Assembly (NCBI RefSeq): GCF_000819725.1
Contig: NZ_CDDH01000006.1
Coordinates: 1-39,303 of the forward strand
Reading direction: 5' to 3'
Source: Aeromonas australiensis
GTDB lineage: Bacteria; Pseudomonadota; Gammaproteobacteria; Enterobacterales; Aeromonadaceae
Length of the DNA stretch: 39,303 nt
The translations under genes and the position numbers were made by a program. Shown in pieces: positions 9,321 through 17,174 of the stretch (positions within the stretch are counted from its first letter, which is position 1; every line of letters starts with the position of its first letter). Below the pieces are notes generated by a model. That model ran no database searches, was not told where the DNA came from, and was given only the letters and a program-made list of their open reading frames with translations.

Positions 9321-9341
9321 GCGGGAGCATAATGCTCCCGC
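9321..9341 (+). other. Intercistronic hairpin between nrdA and nrdB
   Basis: GCGGGAGCA and TGCTCCCGC form a perfect nine-base stem around a TAA loop, between the nrdA stop and the nrdB start. No T-tract follows, so it is not a classic terminator. It may stabilise the upstream message, mark a processing site or cause partial attenuation. Confidence 0.7.
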
Positions 9342-9376
9342 TCTCCTGTTTTCCCTACTCACATATTCTGGTAACC

Positions 9377-10510
9377 ATGGCCTATTCAACTTTCTGCCAA
9401 ACCCAAAACGACCAGCTCAAAGAGCCGATGTTTTTTGGCCAATCGGTCAACGTGGCCCGTTATGACCAGCAAAAGCACGAAGTGTTCGAGCGGCTGATCG
9501 AAAAGCAACTCTCCTTCTTCTGGCGCCCGGAAGAGGTGGATGTCTCCCGTGATCGCATCGACTATCAGGCCCTGCCCACTCACGAGCAGCACATCTTCAT
9601 CTCCAACCTGAAGTACCAGACCCTGCTTGACTCCATTCAAGGCCGCAGCCCCAACGTCGCCCTGCTGCCGCTGGTCTCCATCCCCGAGCTGGAAACCTGG
9701 ATCGAAACCTGGGCCTTCTCCGAGACCATCCATTCTCGCTCCTACACCCACATCATCCGCAATATCGTCAACACACCGTCCCAGGTATTCGACGACATCG
9801 TGACCAACGAGCAGATCTTGAAGCGCGCCGGCTCCATCAGCCACTTCTACGACGACCTGATCGAAGCGACCGCCCTCTACAACCTGCACGGAGAAGGCAC
9901 CCATACTGTTGCGGGTCGTGAGGTGACCATCACATTGCGCGAGCTGAAGAAAAAGCTCTACCTCTGCCTGATGAGCGTCAACGCGCTGGAAGCCATCCGC
10001 TTCTACGTCAGCTTCGCCTGCTCCTTTGCCTTCGCCGAGCGAGAGCTGATGGAAGGCAACGCCAAGATCATCAAGATGATCGCTCGCGACGAAGCACTGC
10101 ACCTGACCGGCACCCAGCACATGCTGAACCTGATGCGCAGTGGTCAGGACGACCCGGAAATGGCCGAGATTGCCGCCGAGTGCGAGCAGGCCTGTTTCGA
10201 TCTGTTCAAGGAGGCCGCCATCCAGGAGAAGGAGTGGGCCGAGTACCTGTTCCAGGATGGTTCCATGATCGGTCTGAACAAGGACATCCTCTGCCAGTAC
10301 GTGGAGTACATCAGCAACCTGCGGATGGCCGCGGTCGGTCTGCAACCCGCCTTCTCCGGCACCAAGCAGAACCCGATCCCCTGGATCAACACCTGGCTCT
10401 CCTCCGACAACGTACAGGTCGCCCCGCAAGAGGTGGAGGTCAGCTCCTATCTGGTCGGTCAGATCGATAGCGAAGTGAGCGCCGACGATTTGGGTGATTT
10501 CGAACTGTGA
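9377..10510 (+). CDS. nrdB: Class Ia ribonucleotide reductase, beta subunit
   Basis: The 377-residue subunit houses the diferric centre and the tyrosyl radical that drives NrdA. The chosen ATG gives [17 protein letters not shown], aligned with E. coli NrdB (376), although the SD is weak. Iron ligands visible in the first half are D85, E116 and H119, and the radical tyrosine is Y123 in HSRSYTH; the second set lies in the [10 protein letters not shown] and ARDEALH segments. The C-terminal acidic tail, which docks on NrdA, ends DLGDFEL. The stop region is duplicated immediately downstream, just before yfaE. Confidence 0.98.
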   Translation: MAYSTFCQTQNDQLKEPMFFGQSVNVARYDQQKHEVFERLIEKQLSFFWRPEEVDVSRDRIDYQALPTHEQHIFISNLKYQTLLDSIQGRSPNVALLPLVSIPELETWIETWAFSETIHSRSYTHIIRNIVNTPSQVFDDIVTNEQILKRAGSISHFYDDLIEATALYNLHGEGTHTVAGREVTITLRELKKKLYLCLMSVNALEAIRFYVSFACSFAFAERELMEGNAKIIKMIARDEALHLTGTQHMLNLMRSGQDDPEMAEIAAECEQACFDLFKEAAIQEKEWAEYLFQDGSMIGLNKDILCQYVEYISNLRMAAVGLQPAFSGTKQNPIPWINTWLSSDNVQVAPQEVEVSSYLVGQIDSEVSADDLGDFEL

Positions 10511-10548
10511 GTCAGCTAGCTGATATGGGTGATTGCAAGCTGTGAGTG
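10491..10548 (+). repeat. Imperfect direct repeat of the nrdB tail
   Basis: GGGTGATTTCGAACTGTGAG (starting 10492) is echoed by GGGTGATTGCAAGCTGTGAG (starting 10527), 17 of 20 bases identical. The first copy encodes the NrdB C-terminus and stop. The second ends at the yfaE start. Each copy contains an overlapping GTG start and TGA stop. Confidence 0.8.
10507..10545 (+). CDS. Possible 12-codon linker ORF between nrdB and yfaE
   Basis: The GTG at 10507 overlaps the nrdB stop as GTGA, reads 12 codons ([12 protein letters not shown]) and stops at 10543-10545, where TGA again overlaps the GTG start of yfaE. It could act as a stop-start relay letting ribosomes reach yfaE by reinitiation. No protein function is implied. 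It may be a by-product of the local duplication. Confidence 0.3.
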   Translation: MSQLADMGDCKL

Positions 10549-10862
10549 ACGCGACCAACACGCTGATCCCTGCCCAGCACGACCCCGCTGAGAAGCAGGC
10601 GCTGCAACCACCACGAGTGCATACCCGGGATGGCGTGCTGCACGCCCATCCCGGCGAAAGCGTACTGGAGACCCTGGAGCGCCACGGTCATCGGATCGAG
10701 TTCCAGTGTCGCAGCGGTTATTGCGGCGCCTGCCGCACCCCGCTGACCGCAGGCTCGGTGCACTACCCCAATGTGCCGCTCGCCTTCGTCTCTCAGGGAG
10801 AGTGTCTCCCCTGCTGCTGCAAGCCGGTCGGCGCCATCAAGCTGGACATCAAGAAGGGCTAA
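10542..10862 (+). CDS. yfaE: [2Fe-2S] ferredoxin YfaE, NrdB cofactor maintenance
   Basis: This 106-residue plant-type ferredoxin is likely the partner that regenerates the NrdB diferric-tyrosyl radical cofactor, as YfaE does in E. coli. The cluster motif CRSGYCGAC supplies C56, C61 and C64, and the fourth ligand lies in LPCCC (91-93). I chose the GTG at 10542, which overlaps the stop of a 12-codon ORF; an in-frame TTG at 10533 is less likely. The first 25 residues extend beyond the 84-residue E. coli protein and look unstructured. It is third in the nrd operon and followed by a strong terminator. Confidence 0.92.
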   Translation: MSDATNTLIPAQHDPAEKQALQPPRVHTRDGVLHAHPGESVLETLERHGHRIEFQCRSGYCGACRTPLTAGSVHYPNVPLAFVSQGECLPCCCKPVGAIKLDIKKG

Positions 10863-10898
10863 GATCCCGTCTGTCACCCACCAGTCACGAAACAAAAA

Positions 10899-10927
10899 GC
10901 CGCCGGATCTGCTCCGGCGGCTTTTTT
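10899..10927. terminator. Terminator of the nrd operon, shared with mltA
   Basis: GCCGCCGGA (10899-10907) pairs with TCCGGCGGC (10913-10921), followed by six Ts. An A-tract at 10894-10898 lets the opposite strand, downstream of mltA, use it as well. Confidence 0.93.
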
Positions 10928-10978
10928 GTCGCGTTGAGTATCAGTGAAGGGCCTTGCGTAGCCCTTACCGACAGCAGG

Positions 10979-12130
10979 TTACAACCAAGGTGCCGCGGTC
11001 GGCCCGTGATGCAACCCCAGCTTCCAGACCCGGCCGAAGTGCTTGTAGTGACCCGCGTCGACACCGGCCTCCTCACCCATCCCATGGTAGAGATCGAGAT
11101 GTCCCTTCTTCACCGCACCGCCCACATCCAGTGCAATCAACAACCGCAGCTGATGCTTGCCAGTCCAGTTGCCGTCCTTGTCGAGCAGGGGCACCTCGGC
11201 CAAAATCGGGGTGCCCATCGGCAGCAGGGTCTTGTCAGCCGCCACTGCAGCCATGGGCAACAGTGGAATACCGGCGGCGCCCACCACGTCGTTGGTGGGG
11301 CGTCGTTCGAAGAAGACATAGGAGGGATTTTGCTCCAGCAGCTCTTTGACCTTGTGCTCGGGTTGCTGGTTGGCCCACTCCTTGATGGCCTTCATCGACA
11401 TCTTCTCTTTAGGCACCTCACCCCGGTCGATCAACACTCGGCCGATGCTGACATAACCGTGCCCGTTCTTGCCGCTGTAACCCAGATATTGCAACTTGTC
11501 GTCATCGCCGTAGTGCACAAACCCGGAGCCTTGCACATCCATCAGGAAGTTGTCGATGAGAGATTGGCTATACCCCAGTTCAAGACCTCGGTTGGCCAGT
11601 GCACCACGATGGATCTCGGCACGGGTCGGGCAGCGACTACCACATTTTGGCATGGCATACAGGGGATGTTTGTAGTTAGCATCCGGTCGGTGGCGCACCT
11701 CCAGCACCGGTGAGTAGTAGCCGGTAAAGAGCACGTTACCCATCCGATCCGCACCGCCCAGCTGGGCCAGGCTGATACCGTACTCGGTGATATAAGCCGG
11801 ATCGCCACCATTGGCAACCCAACGAGAGAGCTGGTGATAAAGCTCACCGTAACGGCTCGCCATCCGCCCGGAGCGCTGCAATACAATACGACTTTGTGGG
11901 CCAAATTGACTGAAATCTGCTGGCGCACTGCTGTTGACCCGCTCCACCCTCACCAGATCCTCCGGCAAGGTTCCATCCAGATACTGCCTGCCCAGATTTT
12001 CTGGCATCTCGCAGTTGAGAAAGCACTTGTTGTCGGTCTGCTTTGTGGGCGGCTCTACTTTATCTGACTTGCCCGCACAACCAGCCAGTCCCAACACTGC
12101 GGCGATCAGCCAATACGCCTGTTTGTTCAT
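10979..12130 (-). CDS. mltA: Membrane-bound lytic murein transglycosylase A
   Basis: The 383-residue lipoprotein cleaves peptidoglycan between MurNAc and GlcNAc, forming 1,6-anhydro-MurNAc at the outer membrane. A lipoprotein signal peptide ends in LAGC with the lipidated C18. The C-terminal 3D domain shows ALDVGGAVKKGHLDLYHG, whose aspartates D335 and D346 correspond to the conserved catalytic-domain acids, followed by the typical HYKHFGRVWKL end. The length is near E. coli MltA (365). AGGA precedes the ATG at 12130 by a few bases. It converges on the nrd operon. Confidence 0.95.
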   Translation of the reverse strand: MNKQAYWLIAAVLGLAGCAGKSDKVEPPTKQTDNKCFLNCEMPENLGRQYLDGTLPEDLVRVERVNSSAPADFSQFGPQSRIVLQRSGRMASRYGELYHQLSRWVANGGDPAYITEYGISLAQLGGADRMGNVLFTGYYSPVLEVRHRPDANYKHPLYAMPKCGSRCPTRAEIHRGALANRGLELGYSQSLIDNFLMDVQGSGFVHYGDDDKLQYLGYSGKNGHGYVSIGRVLIDRGEVPKEKMSMKAIKEWANQQPEHKVKELLEQNPSYVFFERRPTNDVVGAAGIPLLPMAAVAADKTLLPMGTPILAEVPLLDKDGNWTGKHQLRLLIALDVGGAVKKGHLDLYHGMGEEAGVDAGHYKHFGRVWKLGLHHGPTAAPWL

Positions 12131-12279
12131 ATGTCCTCATTTAACACCAAGATCCATGCACGGCGGCAAGATGCCAAATTTGCAGGGTGAAAGCAAACGA
12201 CATCAATCACTTGAAGAGAGATTTCTCGAAAGAGGGAGCGCTGGGTTATAACAAGGTGAAAGGATGTGCGAGGTAATGG

Positions 12280-12531
12280 ATGGAGCAGCTCGAAATCTTC
12301 CCGCTGCAGAGCCCCTGCATCGGGGTCTGCGAAGTGAACAACAAAGGCTACTGCAAGGGCTGCCTGCGCAATCGCGAAGAGCGTTTCAACTGGCTCAACA
12401 TGACCCCTGCCCAGCAACAAGAGGTGATGCGCCTGTGCCGGGATCGTAAGCGCAGGGTCGAGGCTGCGCGGCGCAAGGCTCGCGAAGGCGCTCCCACTGA
12501 ACCGCAAGCACAGCCAGGCTGGGATTTCTGA
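12280..12531 (+). CDS. DUF1289 family Cys-rich small protein
   Basis: This 83-residue protein carries the DUF1289 signature: SPCIGVC, then GYCKGCLRN, then FNWLNMT, with four cysteines at positions that suggest metal binding. The function of the family is not established as far as I know. A GAGG ribosome site lies just before the ATG at 12280. The C-terminal third is rich in Arg, Lys and Ala. It diverges from mltA and converges on pit. Confidence 0.88.
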   Translation: MEQLEIFPLQSPCIGVCEVNNKGYCKGCLRNREERFNWLNMTPAQQQEVMRLCRDRKRRVEAARRKAREGAPTEPQAQPGWDF

Positions 12532-12596
12532 CCCATCCAGCCATCACTGCGTCCAATACTCCTGCGCACACGACAGCCTGCCTAGCCAGCATATAA

Positions 12597-12630
12597 CAAT
12601 GCCGCCCGATCTTTCGACCGGGCGGCATTG
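12597..12630. terminator. Hairpin between DUF1289 gene and pit
   Basis: A perfect 12-base stem, CAATGCCGCCCG with CGGGCGGCATTG, surrounds a 10-base loop between two convergent genes. The flanking T-tract is poor on both strands, so termination may be partial. Confidence 0.65.
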
Positions 12631-12661
12631 TCATTGTGATGCCCGTGATAGGCGCGGCAGA

Positions 12662-14131
12662 TCAACCAAACAGGTGGTGAGTGACGATGAACAGCCCCCC
12701 TGAGAGCAGCATGGTCAGCGGCAGGGTAAGCACCCAGGCCATCATAATGGTCTTGATGGTCTTGCTCTGCAGCCCTGATTTGTTGGCTACCATGGTGCCC
12801 GCCACCGCAGAGGAGAGGATGTGGGTGGTCGATACGGGCATGCCGGTCAAACTGGCGACCCCGATGGAGGTTGCTGCCGTGATCTGAGCCGCGATGCCCT
12901 GGCTGTAGGTCATCCCGCTGGAGCCAATCTTCTCGCCCACGGTATGAACGATACGACGCCAACCCACCATGGTCCCACAACCGAGCGCCAACGCAATGGA
13001 GACGATCACCCAGGTCGGTGCATATTCAGCGGTCGCGGTCAGATCCTTGCGCCATTTTGCCAGATCGCTCAACTCTTTGGCCGGCAGCGGCAGCTTGGCA
13101 ACCTTACGGGCGGTGTCATCGATACAGAGCAACAAACGACGTACTTCACGACGGTCGGTCAGGCTCATCTGATCATAGGTACGCACAGCTGCCAGATGGG
13201 TATCCAGGTTCGTCATCGCTTGCAAGGCGGTATCGGCAGAGCAGTGTGATATCAACTCTTCTTGCGCGGTTGTCGGTGCCGAGAAGTTGATCACCCCAGC
13301 CAGGGTCTCCTGATTGCGCTGGTAGATCTCCATGATGCGCTGGTTAGCATCCTGAGTCCGATCCAGCTCGTAGGGACGGCTGTTCAAATCGAGTGCGAAA
13401 TAGGCGGGGGCCATGCAGATCAGCACCAGCATCACCAGACCAATCCCCTTCTGGCCATCGTTTGAACCGTGCACGAAGCTGACGCCCATGGCAGAGGCCA
13501 CCAGGGTGAGGCGGGCCCAGAATGGCGGGTGCTTCTTGCCATCCACCAGCTGACGCTCTTCCGGTGTTTTGTGGATCTTGTTACTGGTCCAGATCCGTTT
13601 CATCGCCAGCAGCAGTAGCGCCGCGATGATGAAACCGATTGTGGGAGAGATGATGAGGGAAAGCATGATGTCGATCGCTTTGCCCACGTTGATCCCTTCT
13701 GTCACCGGTTTATGGGTGATCCAGGCATAGGCGCCGCCGACCCCCAGAATAGAACCGATCAAGGTATGTGAACTGGAGGCCGGGATCCCGAAATACCAGG
13801 TCCCCAGATTCCACACGATGGCGGAAAACAGCAAGGAGAAGACCATGATCAGGCCCTGGCTGGAATCCATTTCCAACAGCAGATCAACAGGCAGCAGATG
13901 AACGATGGCATAGGCCACCCCCAGACCACCGAACATGACCCCAAAGAAATTGAATATCCCGGATGAAACCACCGCCAAATGAGCTGGCATCGCCTTGGTA
14001 TAGATAACCGTTGCTACCGCGTTAGCGGTATCGTGAAAGCCATTGATAAATTCATAGGCAAGCACAAAAAAAACGGCCAATACCAAACCGATTGACCACC
14101 ACAAACCCAAATCACTGAACATTTCAAACAT
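12662..14131 (-). CDS. pitA: Low-affinity inorganic phosphate transporter Pit
   Basis: The 489-residue inner-membrane permease takes up metal-phosphate complexes using proton motive force. The PiT signature appears twice: NGFHDTANAVAT near the N-terminus and HGSNDGQKGIGL in the middle. The phrase PASSSHTLIG and the C-terminal PVSTTHILSS also match E. coli PitA (499). A hydrophilic loop of about 130 residues separates the two membrane halves. I chose the ATG at 14131 (MFEMFSDLG); the frame runs on to 14194 without support, and the ATG at 14122 is an alternative. The SD is weak. Confidence 0.93.
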   Translation of the reverse strand: MFEMFSDLGLWWSIGLVLAVFFVLAYEFINGFHDTANAVATVIYTKAMPAHLAVVSSGIFNFFGVMFGGLGVAYAIVHLLPVDLLLEMDSSQGLIMVFSLLFSAIVWNLGTWYFGIPASSSHTLIGSILGVGGAYAWITHKPVTEGINVGKAIDIMLSLIISPTIGFIIAALLLLAMKRIWTSNKIHKTPEERQLVDGKKHPPFWARLTLVASAMGVSFVHGSNDGQKGIGLVMLVLICMAPAYFALDLNSRPYELDRTQDANQRIMEIYQRNQETLAGVINFSAPTTAQEELISHCSADTALQAMTNLDTHLAAVRTYDQMSLTDRREVRRLLLCIDDTARKVAKLPLPAKELSDLAKWRKDLTATAEYAPTWVIVSIALALGCGTMVGWRRIVHTVGEKIGSSGMTYSQGIAAQITAATSIGVASLTGMPVSTTHILSSAVAGTMVANKSGLQSKTIKTIMMAWVLTLPLTMLLSGGLFIVTHHLFG

Positions 14132-14505
14132 AGAAAAAAGCCTGTTTATGAGTTGCGGCGGATTATGCCAGATGGTGGCCAACACCATAGCCACCCTTGA
14201 AATATTTCAGTCCCCAAAAAAAAGAACTTTGTGGCAAAAAAGGCCATGAGAACAGTTGCCATGCGGCCTGCCAGAGATTAATTAAAGCCACCATAGCGTG
14301 CAAGAAAGAGCGAAAAAGCTGATTTTTTACGCCAAAAAACCTTATTTCTCTGGCGCTTTTATGACAAAAAACAGCCAGCGTGGCGGTAAAATATGTCGAA
14401 CCAGCCACCCCATCCGACCAGCACCACAAAACTTATACCCGTTTGATTCCAGACGTAAAAAGGGAGCACCTTGTGCTCCCTTGAATCGTTGCAGTGTGAT
14501 CCGTA
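14132..14505. other. Region between dcd and pit
   Basis: These 374 bases hold no credible gene. On the minus strand, TTGTCA (14362-14367) and TAAGGT (14339-14344), 17 bases apart, are a weak candidate promoter for pit. The dcd terminator occupies the right end. I looked for a PhoB box and found no convincing one. Confidence 0.4.
14457..14481 (-). terminator. Terminator downstream of dcd
   Basis: Read on the minus strand, AGGGAGCAC and GTGCTCCCT form a nine-base stem with an AAG loop, followed by a run of Ts. It lies about 25 bases after the dcd stop. Confidence 0.9.
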
Positions 14506-15087
14506 TCAGTCTTGATTGATACGGCTGGCGACGGCGCCCTGCTGGCTCTTGTACTTGGCATTTTCCCGCTTGTTGTAGGGGCGGGCTGCGACGCCGGAGA
14601 GCATCTCGAAGTTCAGGGCGCCGATCTTCATCTTGGGACGCAGGGCCAGCGGCAGTTTGCCGCCGTTGTAGAACTCCAGCACGATGCGACCGGACCAACC
14701 CGGGTCGATCCGGTGTGCAGTTACGTGCACCATCAAACCCAGGCGTGCCAATGAAGAGCGCCCATCCAGCCAGCCGACAATATCAGCAGGCAGGGTGACG
14801 GATTCATAGGTTACCGCCAGCGCCAGCTGACCCGGGTGCAGGTAGAAGGCTTCGCCATCGGGAATGTGGATCTCTTCACTCATCACCCGATCGATTGCAT
14901 CGGCCATCTCGCTGCTCGGACCGCTCAGATCGATATAGGGAGCTGTATGATCGCGAAATACCCGAAACTCGTTACCTAGCAGCACATCAACACTGACACC
15001 ACTGATCCGCTCTACCCCGGGCCGTGGCTCAATGATGATCTTGCCTTCATCCAGATGGCGTTCAATATCGGTATCACACAGACGCAT
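14506..15087 (-). CDS. dcd: dCTP deaminase
   Basis: The 193-residue enzyme deaminates dCTP to dUTP, the main route to dUMP for thymidylate synthesis in enteric-type bacteria. The length equals the E. coli enzyme. The active-site stretch [10 protein letters not shown] gives S111 and R115, and IVLEFYN gives the catalytic E138. I chose the ATG at 15087 (MRLCDTDIE), which has AGGAGAG upstream, over the longer frame from 15135. udk lies just upstream on the same strand with a hairpin between them, so dcd may have its own promoter or depend on read-through. Confidence 0.97.
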   Translation of the reverse strand: MRLCDTDIERHLDEGKIIIEPRPGVERISGVSVDVLLGNEFRVFRDHTAPYIDLSGPSSEMADAIDRVMSEEIHIPDGEAFYLHPGQLALAVTYESVTLPADIVGWLDGRSSLARLGLMVHVTAHRIDPGWSGRIVLEFYNGGKLPLALRPKMKIGALNFEMLSGVAARPYNKRENAKYKSQQGAVASRINQD

Positions 15088-15117
15088 TGGGCGACTCTCC
15101 TGATAAATTGTGCTTTT

Positions 15118-15146
15118 AAACAAGCCGGGCATCACCCGGCTCGTTT
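15118..15146 (-). terminator. Hairpin between udk and dcd
   Basis: On the minus strand, AAACGAGCCGGG and CCCGGCTTGTTT form a 12-base stem containing one G-U pair, with a 5-base loop. On the plus strand the same pair would be an A-C mismatch, so the structure favours minus-strand RNA. The T-run is short, so it may be a partial terminator separating udk from dcd. Confidence 0.65.
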
Positions 15147-15150
15147 CATC

Positions 15151-15795
15151 TTAACCAATCAACATGTGGCGAATACGCGCCTTGAGCATGTCGATGGCAA
15201 TGCGATTCTTGCCCCCACGGGGCACAATCACATCGGCGTACTGTTTGGACGGCTCGATAAACTGCAGAAACATCGGTCGCACCGTCTTCTGATACTGCTT
15301 GAGTACGGAGTCCATGGTACGACCACGCTCTTGTACATCACGCACCAGACGGCGTAGCAGGCAGATATCGAGCGGTGTGTCCATGAAGATGGAGGCATCC
15401 ATCAGATCCCGCAGACGGCTGTCAGTCAACAGCAGGATACCTTCCAAAATGATCACTTTGCGCGGGGCAAAATGGCTGACTTCGGCCATCCGGGTATGTT
15501 CGGTGTAGGAGTATTGCGGCAGGTCTACCCCTTGTCCCTTGAGCAGAGTGCCAAGGTGTTCTACCAGCAAGCTGTGGTCCATCGAGCTGGGATGGTCATA
15601 GTTGGTTTTGACCCGCTCTTCCATGGTCAGGTGGGATTGATCCTTGTAGTAGCAATCTTCGGAGATAACACCGATTTCCCCCGCCCCCAGCTCCGCCACC
15701 AGCTCTTCATAAATGGTCTGGGCGATGAGACTTTTGCCAGACGCAGATGCGCCGGCAATACCGATGATCACACACGAATGTTGAGTATCAGACAT
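15151..15795 (-). CDS. udk: Uridine/cytidine kinase
   Basis: The 214-residue kinase phosphorylates uridine and cytidine to UMP and CMP in pyrimidine salvage. The P-loop GASASGKS is at residues 15-22, and the uridine-kinase pattern YYKDQSHL...NYDHP follows in the first third. The length is one more than E. coli Udk. AGG precedes the ATG at 15795 at a somewhat long distance. It lies upstream of dcd and behind mrp on the same strand, in line with a loose pyrimidine cluster. Confidence 0.96.
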   Translation of the reverse strand: MSDTQHSCVIIGIAGASASGKSLIAQTIYEELVAELGAGEIGVISEDCYYKDQSHLTMEERVKTNYDHPSSMDHSLLVEHLGTLLKGQGVDLPQYSYTEHTRMAEVSHFAPRKVIILEGILLLTDSRLRDLMDASIFMDTPLDICLLRRLVRDVQERGRTMDSVLKQYQKTVRPMFLQFIEPSKQYADVIVPRGGKNRIAIDMLKARIRHMLIG

Positions 15796-15851
15796 GACAA
15801 ATACCTAAAAGAGAAGAGCAGTGGGGGTGATTTAAACCGATCCATTATATG

Positions 15852-15876
15852 AAAAAGGGGGGGGCATGCCCACCCT
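15852..15876 (-). terminator. Possible terminator downstream of mrp
   Basis: On the minus strand GGG-T-GGG pairs with the start of a run of eight Cs around a CATG turn, followed by five Ts. The stem contains one mismatch. It lies about 30 bases after the mrp stop. Confidence 0.55.
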
Positions 15877-15905
15877 CAATTCCCTTTCAAGCAACCGATA
15901 GCCGA

Positions 15906-16988
15906 TTATTCATCCAGCGCCATGGCATAGAGGGGGGTCGCAATCGGTTTTGCGCTGAAAAAGAGTTCAGCACCCACCCTGCGAGCCAGCTTCAAATAGG
16001 CCTGAGCCAGACTCCCTTCCGGTGCGCCGAACACCGTTGGGCAGCCATCATCCATGTGTTGGCGAATATCAATGTGCAACGGCAGCTGCCCCAACAGCGC
16101 CACTTGATACTGCTCAGCCATCTTCTGGCCGCCACCGGTACCGAACAGCGGCTCATGGTGACCGCAGGCGCTGCAGACGTGGTAACTCATGTTCTCGATA
16201 ATGCCGAGCACCGGCACATTGACCTTGTTGAACATGGCGATCCCCTTGCGCGCATCGGCCAGCGCCACATCCTGCGGGGTGGTCACAATGACCGCGGCCG
16301 AGGTGGGCACCTGCTGAGCCATGGTGAGCTGGATGTCGCCAGTGCCCGGTGGCATGTCCACCACCAGATAATCCACCTCGCCCCAACGGGTTTCCCCGAG
16401 GATCTGCGCCAGCGCCTTGCTCGCCATCGGGCCACGCCAGATGGTGGCATCCTGCTCGGAGACCAGATAGCCGATGCTGTTGCTCTTGAGGCCGCAGGCC
16501 ATCACCGGCTCCATCAGCTTGCCGTCATGGCTGACCGGGCGCTCCTTGAGGGTGCCCATCATGGTGGGAATGGAAGGGCCATAGATATCAGCATCGAGAA
16601 TAGCGACCCGCGCCCCCTCTTTTTGCAGCGCCAGCGCCAGGTTGACCGCGGTGGTGGATTTGCCCACCCCCCCCTTGCCGGAGGCAACTACGATGATGTT
16701 GCGAATGCCCTGCACTGCGTTGAGCCCCTGTGCCCGTGGCATGCTGGCGACGTCAATCTCCAGTGCCCAGTCGATACGGGTGGCACCGGTGGCGCTGCGC
16801 AGCCTGGCATCGTAGTTCTCTTTGAGCTGTTCGAGCAGCGACAGACCGGCAAACGGCAATACCAGCCGGATAGTGAGCCCCTGACCCTTATCGCTGATTT
16901 CGCGAACGAATCCGGCATCCACCAGATCCTTGTGCCAGCCTGCTGGCTTAAATTCGGCGAGGATCTGTTTTACTGAATCAATCACCAT
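15906..16988 (-). CDS. mrp: Iron-sulfur cluster carrier ATPase Mrp/ApbC
   Basis: This 360-residue P-loop protein of the Mrp/NBP35 group carries and delivers Fe-S clusters. An N-terminal MIP18-like (DUF59) domain occupies about residues 1-85. The deviant Walker A SGKGGVGKST is at 103-112, and DMPPGTGD marks the switch region. The CxxC motif VCSACG (C272, C275) binds the bridging cluster. Length and features match E. coli Mrp (369). The divergent arrangement with metG is also that of E. coli. GAGGAG lies just before the ATG, close enough that the GTG second codon might also serve as start. Confidence 0.96.
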   Translation of the reverse strand: MVIDSVKQILAEFKPAGWHKDLVDAGFVREISDKGQGLTIRLVLPFAGLSLLEQLKENYDARLRSATGATRIDWALEIDVASMPRAQGLNAVQGIRNIIVVASGKGGVGKSTTAVNLALALQKEGARVAILDADIYGPSIPTMMGTLKERPVSHDGKLMEPVMACGLKSNSIGYLVSEQDATIWRGPMASKALAQILGETRWGEVDYLVVDMPPGTGDIQLTMAQQVPTSAAVIVTTPQDVALADARKGIAMFNKVNVPVLGIIENMSYHVCSACGHHEPLFGTGGGQKMAEQYQVALLGQLPLHIDIRQHMDDGCPTVFGAPEGSLAQAYLKLARRVGAELFFSAKPIATPLYAMALDE

Positions 16989-17174
16989 TAACTCCTCATT
17001 ATCTTGTCTTTATCTTGAGGTGAACGGTTACCGCACACAAATCAGTGGCTTGCCTGCCATCGTAACGGCAGGTGCTACCAAGGTTGGCACAGCCACAACC
17101 CTAGGCAGGCTACCCCCAATTCGGGTAACATGCACGGCACTCTATCATCCCAACAAGCACATCAAGAACGTAAT

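Noticed and set aside
9321..9341. Terminator between nrdA and nrdB
   Set aside because: The stem is strong, but no T-tract follows and nrdB must be co-expressed. It was recorded as an intercistronic hairpin instead.
14345..14370. Possible PhoB box before pit
   Set aside because: TGTCATAAA-like bases occur once, but the second half-site is not at the 11-base spacing, so it fails the Pho box pattern.
17040..17110. Possible riboswitch or T-box before metG
   Set aside because: Only a short CCTGCC/GGCAGG stem is visible. T-box leaders are not expected in gammaproteobacteria and no specifier or antiterminator fold is seen.
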